A stretch of DNA of 64,000 bases from Vibrio crassostreae 9ZC13 (lineage in GTDB: Bacteria > Pseudomonadota > Gammaproteobacteria > Enterobacterales > Vibrionaceae): contig NZ_AJYZ02000037.1 of NCBI RefSeq assembly GCF_000272045.2, forward strand, positions 126,171 to 190,170, read 5' to 3'. Below the pieces are notes generated by a model. The model made no database searches. It was not told the DNA's origin and worked only from the letters and a program-made list of their open reading frames with translations. Shown piece after piece: positions 59,797 through 64,000 of the stretch. Positions within the stretch are counted from its first letter, which is position 1, and every line of letters begins with the position of its first letter. Position numbers and translations under genes: made by a program.

Positions 59797-60318
59797 ATGA
59801 AAATTGGATTATTTTACGGCTCAACCACCTGCTACACAGAAATGGCAGCAGAGAAAATTCGCGGCATTATTGGTGAAGACCTAGTTGATATCCATAACGT
59901 GAAAGAAAGCCCTCTTTCATTGATGGCGGACTACGACCTTTTATTGCTGGGCATCTCGACTTGGGACTTCGGTGAAATCCAAGAAGATTGGAATGAACTG
60001 TGGGAAGACATCGCAACCACGCCTATGAAAGGCAAGGTTGTGGCTCTGTTTGGTTTGGGTGACCAAGAAGGCTACGGCGAATGGTTCCTAGATGCGATGG
60101 GTCTATTGCATGATGAACTGAAAACCGCGGGTGCAGAGTTTGTTGGCTTCTGGCCAAACGATGACAGCTACGAGTTCGAAGCGTCTAAAGCGTTAACCGA
60201 AGACAAATCTCAATTCGTTGGTTTGGCGCTTGATGAAGATTCACAATACGAGCTAAGCGACGACCGTATCGCAAGCTGGGTTGAGCAAGTACTGGTTGAG
60301 TACAGCGAAAAGCTATAA
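59797..60318 (+). CDS. fldB: flavodoxin FldB
   Basis: A 173-residue FMN-binding electron carrier. The phosphate loop is [13 protein letters not shown] at the N terminus, followed by the FMN-stacking [12 protein letters not shown] and [15 protein letters not shown]. The length and the place next to xerD match E. coli FldB rather than FldA. Its partner reductase is not in the window. Confidence 0.94.
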   Translation: MKIGLFYGSTTCYTEMAAEKIRGIIGEDLVDIHNVKESPLSLMADYDLLLLGISTWDFGEIQEDWNELWEDIATTPMKGKVVALFGLGDQEGYGEWFLDAMGLLHDELKTAGAEFVGFWPNDDSYEFEASKALTEDKSQFVGLALDEDSQYELSDDRIASWVEQVLVEYSEKL

Positions 60319-60386
60319 CCAAACAGAAGTACTCCCGGCTAAGTAGCTAACCAAATAACTAGCTGGATATAAAAAGACCACAGAAT

Positions 60387-60427
60387 ACAAAAAGGCCTCA
60401 TTACTGCGAAGTAATGAGGCCTTTTCT
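60387..60427. terminator. bidirectional terminator between fldB and brnQ
   Basis: AAAAGGCCTCATTAC (ending 60404) pairs with GTAATGAGGCCTTTT (from 60411) over TGCGAA. Confidence 0.92.
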
Positions 60428-60464
60428 ATTTCATCTCGAAGGACAATCTAATCTCAACGGAAGA

Positions 60465-61778
60465 TTAAACAGTCTCTTCAGCCATCTCTTGTTCTGTTGA
60501 CTTGCCAACAAAGAACATACAGATGATTGCAGCCGTTGTTGGAAGCAACCAACCCATACCGATCTCAAACAGTGGCAGCATCTTAAGTGCAGACACGTCT
60601 ACACCCGCTACTTTAGCGCCATCAATAAGAGCAAACAGCAGTGACACTAATACCACTACGCGGTAAGCCGCTTTTGGATTAGGGAAACGGCTACGTAAGA
60701 ATGTCAGAGCAACCAACGCGATAGCGACTGGGTACAGTGCAAACAGTACTGGAACAGACAGAGAAATCAGTTGAGAAAGACCAACGTTCGCAACGGTTGC
60801 ACAAGCTACACCATTGATGATTACCCAAGTCTTGTAAGACAGAGGCGTTAGCGAGCTGAAGTAATCAGAACATGCTGACACAAGGCCAATCGCCGTAGTT
60901 AGACATGCTAATAGTACGATCACAGAAAGCACTAGCTGACCAGAAGGACCAAACAACGATTGAACGTATAGGCTTAAAATAGCACCACCATTGTCTGCAC
61001 CAGCTGCGACTGTTGCACTTGTTGCGCCTAGGAAAAATAGAGAGATGTAAACAAACGCCAGACCCGCTGCGGCAATACAACCCGCGCTAATTAGGTACTT
61101 AGTCGTCGCTGCACGGTCAGTAATGCCCTTGCTACGAATCGCATCAACAATCAGCATACCAAACATCAAAGAAGCAAAAGTATCCATGGTGTTGTAGCCT
61201 TCAAGGAAACCTTTGGTTAGTGGTTGAGTGATGTACTCACCGTGAGCCGCAAGAATATCGCCTTGAGGGTTAACGAATACAGCAATCGCCAGCACAACCA
61301 AACCAACGAACAGTGCAGGTGTTAGCACCTTACCAATGACGTCAATAAGCTTACCTTGCGACCATGAGAAGAACATCGCTACTGCAAAAAATGCAATCGA
61401 AAAGAGAGTTAGGTGAGCTTGAGAGGCATCGATGAAGAACGGTTTCACCGCCATCTCATAGGCAACAAGGCCAGTACGCGGTGCAGCAAATGCAGGACCG
61501 ATAATGATAAAGATCAGTACAGCCATGATGGTTGCTGCTTTCTTAGGAAGATCTTTAGTTAAGTGACCCCAAGAGCCACCAGCCACTGCGACCGCGACGA
61601 TAGTGATTAACGGCAGACCAACGGCAGTCAGCAGAAAACCAGACATCGCTGGAAGGAAGTGATCACCGGCTAATTGGCCAGCTAGAGGTGGGAAGATGAT
61701 GTTACCCGCACCCAAGAAAAACGCAAAAAGCATAAAGCCCAATGCCATTATATCTGTTAGTTTTAGACTCTGTTTCAC
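60465..61778 (-). CDS. brnQ: branched-chain amino acid transporter BrnQ (LIVCS family)
   Basis: A 437-residue inner-membrane carrier with 12 expected TM segments that imports Leu, Ile and Val with Na+ or H+. The start MALGFMLFAFFLGAGNIIFP and the GSWGHLTKDLPKKAATI segment are typical. The last residues are acidic and cytoplasmic. It is alone on its strand between two convergent or divergent single genes. Confidence 0.94.
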   Translation of the reverse strand: MKQSLKLTDIMALGFMLFAFFLGAGNIIFPPLAGQLAGDHFLPAMSGFLLTAVGLPLITIVAVAVAGGSWGHLTKDLPKKAATIMAVLIFIIIGPAFAAPRTGLVAYEMAVKPFFIDASQAHLTLFSIAFFAVAMFFSWSQGKLIDVIGKVLTPALFVGLVVLAIAVFVNPQGDILAAHGEYITQPLTKGFLEGYNTMDTFASLMFGMLIVDAIRSKGITDRAATTKYLISAGCIAAAGLAFVYISLFFLGATSATVAAGADNGGAILSLYVQSLFGPSGQLVLSVIVLLACLTTAIGLVSACSDYFSSLTPLSYKTWVIINGVACATVANVGLSQLISLSVPVLFALYPVAIALVALTFLRSRFPNPKAAYRVVVLVSLLFALIDGAKVAGVDVSALKMLPLFEIGMGWLLPTTAAIICMFFVGKSTEQEMAEETV

Positions 61779-62092
61779 AGATAATCCTTAATTATATTTA
61801 TGAATTTATGTTGTGCTTACATGAATGTTACAGCTCAAAGCTGCCAATCAATCTATAAAATAGTCGCGCATAATGACGAAACAACTGGCTAGCTGCAAGT
61901 CACCACACAAAAACACCATATAAATTTGCATATGAGAACAAAAAGCAGTGGATTCCACTAGCTATAGAAAAATAGCCACAATTATAAACTAACCATAATG
62001 CACAACAATATTTTTTCAAGCAGAACATTAACTCATACAAGCGGTTAACATTAGAGCTAATCACTTAAAATATCTCGATACTCAGAACATTA
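61779..62092. other. AT-rich divergent region brnQ / trmN6
   Basis: 314 bp with no gene. It carries the promoters of both neighbours. The inverted repeat AGTGG-ATT-CCACT lies near 61949-61962. I see no clear Lrp or other known operator. Confidence 0.45.
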
Positions 62093-62821
62093 ATGAAAGA
62101 CAAAACAGTGCAAACTAAAAGCTTCAATTTTAAGCAATTCTCAATTTACGGCGGGAAAAGCGGTATGCCAGTCAGTACCGATGGCGTATTACTTGGCGCG
62201 TGGGTAAGCCTGCCACAAAGATCATGTGTACTCGATATTGGAACCGGGACAGGTCTGCTGGCTTTGATGGCTGCGCAGCGTTTTGAAGATGCTTCAATCT
62301 CTGCGATAGATATTGATCAACACGCTATTGATGCTGCCACTGTCAATATTGAGCAGTCGCCTTGGCAAAATCGTATCTCCCTTGATCACGGCAGCGTGTT
62401 AACAACCGACTTTCCACAAAGGTTTGATGCGATCATCTGTAACCCGCCCTACTTCAACTCTGGAGAACAGGCGCAGCAAAGCCAAAGAGCCACCGCTAGG
62501 CACACCGACAGCTTGGATCATTTAGCGCTTGCCCAGCGTTGTTTCGAGATAACAACCGACGCCGCGACTGCCAGTTTCATCCTACCGACGCCTGAGGGGG
62601 AAGGTTTTATCAAGCTTGCCGAGCAATGTGGTTGGTATCTAGCAAAACGCCTTGATGTAAAAACAACAGATAAAAAGCCAGCTAGCCGAATTTTATTCGA
62701 GTTATCTAAAGATCCTGCTTGCGAGCAAGATTTGCAGCGCGAATCGCTTACAATTCACCATCAAGGTGGTTATAGCGAAGCATTTATTGCGCTCACTAAA
62801 GATTTTTATCTCAAGATGTAG
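62093..62821 (+). CDS. trmN6: tRNA1(Val) adenine-N6 methyltransferase TrmN6 (YfiC)
   Basis: TrmN6 methylates A37 of tRNA1-Val. The 242 residues have the SAM-binding motif [18 protein letters not shown] near 46, the acidic [13 protein letters not shown], and the amino-methyltransferase motif [18 protein letters not shown] at the N terminus is characteristic. It lies 107 bp upstream of srmB on the same strand; in E. coli the two genes are also neighbours. Confidence 0.93.
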   Translation: MKDKTVQTKSFNFKQFSIYGGKSGMPVSTDGVLLGAWVSLPQRSCVLDIGTGTGLLALMAAQRFEDASISAIDIDQHAIDAATVNIEQSPWQNRISLDHGSVLTTDFPQRFDAIICNPPYFNSGEQAQQSQRATARHTDSLDHLALAQRCFEITTDAATASFILPTPEGEGFIKLAEQCGWYLAKRLDVKTTDKKPASRILFELSKDPACEQDLQRESLTIHHQGGYSEAFIALTKDFYLKM

Positions 62822-62928
62822 CAAATACCATGTGATCCTAATCACTAATGCTTCTATAATGTCCGACTACTCTTTTTTATCGTCTGCTTTTTGAGGCAGA
62901 AACATTTATTGCTTGTGGAGAAACAACA

Positions 62929-64000
62929 GTGATCAGAACCTTTGCAGAACTCGATCTAAACCAAGAGCTGCTTAAAGCAATTGACGAAATGGGCTACGAA
63001 CGTCCAACACAGATACAAGCTGAAGCAATCCCACAAGCGTTAGATGGAAGAGACGTTTTGGCTTCTGCGCCAACAGGTACTGGTAAAACAGCATCATTTG
63101 TATTGCCAGCACTGCAATACCTACTGGATTTCCCACGTAAGAAATCTGGCCCTGCACGTATGCTTATCCTGACGCCAACGCGTGAGCTAGCAATGCAGAT
63201 CACCGAACAAGCACGTGAGCTTGCTAAATACACCAGCCTAAATATCTTCACGATCACGGGCGGTGTTATGTACCAAGAGCACGCAGATATCTTAAGTACA
63301 ACTCAAGATATCGTAGTAGCAACACCTGGCCGTTTGATGGAATACATTGAAGGCGAGCGTTTTGACTGTCGTGCGATTGAATGGCTGGTTCTAGATGAAG
63401 CCGACCGCATGCTAGACATGGGCTTTGGTCCTGTTGTTGACCGTCTGTCTGCAGAGTGTCGCTGGCGTAAACAAACTTTACTGTTCTCAGCAACACTAGA
63501 AGGTAAAGGCATTGAAGGCTTCACTGAAGATCTACTTAAAAACCCAGCGGAGATCGATGCGAAATCATCACTTCGTGAGCGTAAGAAGATCACTCAGTGG
63601 TACCACCGTGCAGACACGGCAGAGCACAAGCTAAACATCCTAAAGCACGTCATCACAGAGCAAGCTGAGCGCAGCATCGTATTCTTGAAGACGCGTGATC
63701 GTCTAGGTGATCTACGAGCTCAACTTGAAAGCGCGCAAATCCCATGTGCGTGGATCCAAGGTGAAATGCCTCAAGATCGTCGTAACAACGCGATTGCTCG
63801 TTTCCGTGACGGCTCTGTAAACGTACTACTAGCGACTGACGTTGCTGCTCGTGGTATCGACCTTCCAGACGTAAGCCACGTAATCAACTACGACATGCCA
63901 CGTACTGCTGACGTATACCTACACCGTATTGGCCGTACGGCTCGTGCTGGTAAAAAAGGTAACGCGGTTTCTATCATTGAAGCGCACGATCAACTAATGA
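62929..64000 (+). CDS. srmB: ATP-dependent RNA helicase SrmB (5' part)
   Basis: SrmB is a DEAD-box helicase that helps assemble the 50S subunit. The gene starts at GTG 62929, 8 nt after GGAG, and runs off the window end, giving 357 codons. The Q motif (ERPTQIQAEAIP), Walker A (APTGTGKTA), PTREL, DEAD (VLDEADRMLDMGF), SAT (FSATLEG) and HRIGRTARAG are all visible. The basic C-terminal tail is cut off. The frame is intact to the edge. Confidence 0.95.
   Translation, partial: MIRTFAELDLNQELLKAIDEMGYERPTQIQAEAIPQALDGRDVLASAPTGTGKTASFVLPALQYLLDFPRKKSGPARMLILTPTRELAMQITEQARELAKYTSLNIFTITGGVMYQEHADILSTTQDIVVATPGRLMEYIEGERFDCRAIEWLVLDEADRMLDMGFGPVVDRLSAECRWRKQTLLFSATLEGKGIEGFTEDLLKNPAEIDAKSSLRERKKITQWYHRADTAEHKLNILKHVITEQAERSIVFLKTRDRLGDLRAQLESAQIPCAWIQGEMPQDRRNNAIARFRDGSVNVLLATDVAARGIDLPDVSHVINYDMPRTADVYLHRIGRTARAGKKGNAVSIIEAHDQLM

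Overview
The window looks like a stretch of chromosome 1 of a Vibrio, possibly of the Splendidus clade. The evidence is the Vibrio-type 16S gene, a HlyU/NhaR/NptA neighbourhood, a VpsR homologue, and gene blocks in the order expected for Vibrionaceae. Almost everything is core genome. I see no insertion sequence, prophage, integron or CRISPR array. Ribosomal, recombination and cell-envelope genes dominate, with signalling genes between them.

Layout. Positions 1-2300 hold the start of an rRNA operon read leftwards: two promoters, boxA, 16S, and a spacer tRNA-Ala(GGC). Next come clpB, pgeF and rluD (leftward) and, divergently, bamD and an MltF-like transglycosylase. At 9.4-11.4 kb are raiA, a complete phenylalanine attenuator (pheL plus its hairpins) and pheA. 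A GGDEF-EAL protein overlaps yjjX, which converges on trpR and slt. ettA, a PilZ protein and an M23 endopeptidase follow. The aroF-tyrA operon has TyrR boxes. The block nagZ / anmK-murQ recycles peptidoglycan.

At 26.7-31.6 kb are a DUF2799 lipoprotein, a CstA-family transporter, and a BtsS/BtsR-like two-component system. The transporter promoter carries an array of 11 short direct repeats spaced 20-21 bp apart, which match the BtsR recognition motif. I judge this the most striking non-coding structure in the window. The leftward block murJ-ribF-ileS-lspA-fkpB-ispH is divergent from rpsT. It is followed by hlyU, nhaR and nptA, then by the leftward operon rppH-ptsP-TSUP-lgt-thyA.

An AT-rich gap before mutH contains nine DnaA-box-like 9-mers. 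A small accessory patch (50.2-51.5 kb) holds two short uncharacterised genes and an apparent 40-codon gene, and then comes vpsR. The leftward block lysS, prfB (with its +1 frameshift site), recJ, dsbC and xerD is divergent from fldB. brnQ, trmN6 and the 5' part of srmB end the window.

The genes connect along three lines. Aromatic amino-acid supply is controlled by attenuation (pheA), TyrR boxes (aroF-tyrA) and TrpR. Cyclic-di-GMP signalling includes the GGDEF-EAL protein, the PilZ protein and VpsR. Envelope building and recycling includes BamD, Slt, MltF-like, the M23 peptidase, NagZ/AnmK/MurQ, MurJ, LspA and Lgt. All calls come from reading the sequence; no database search was run.
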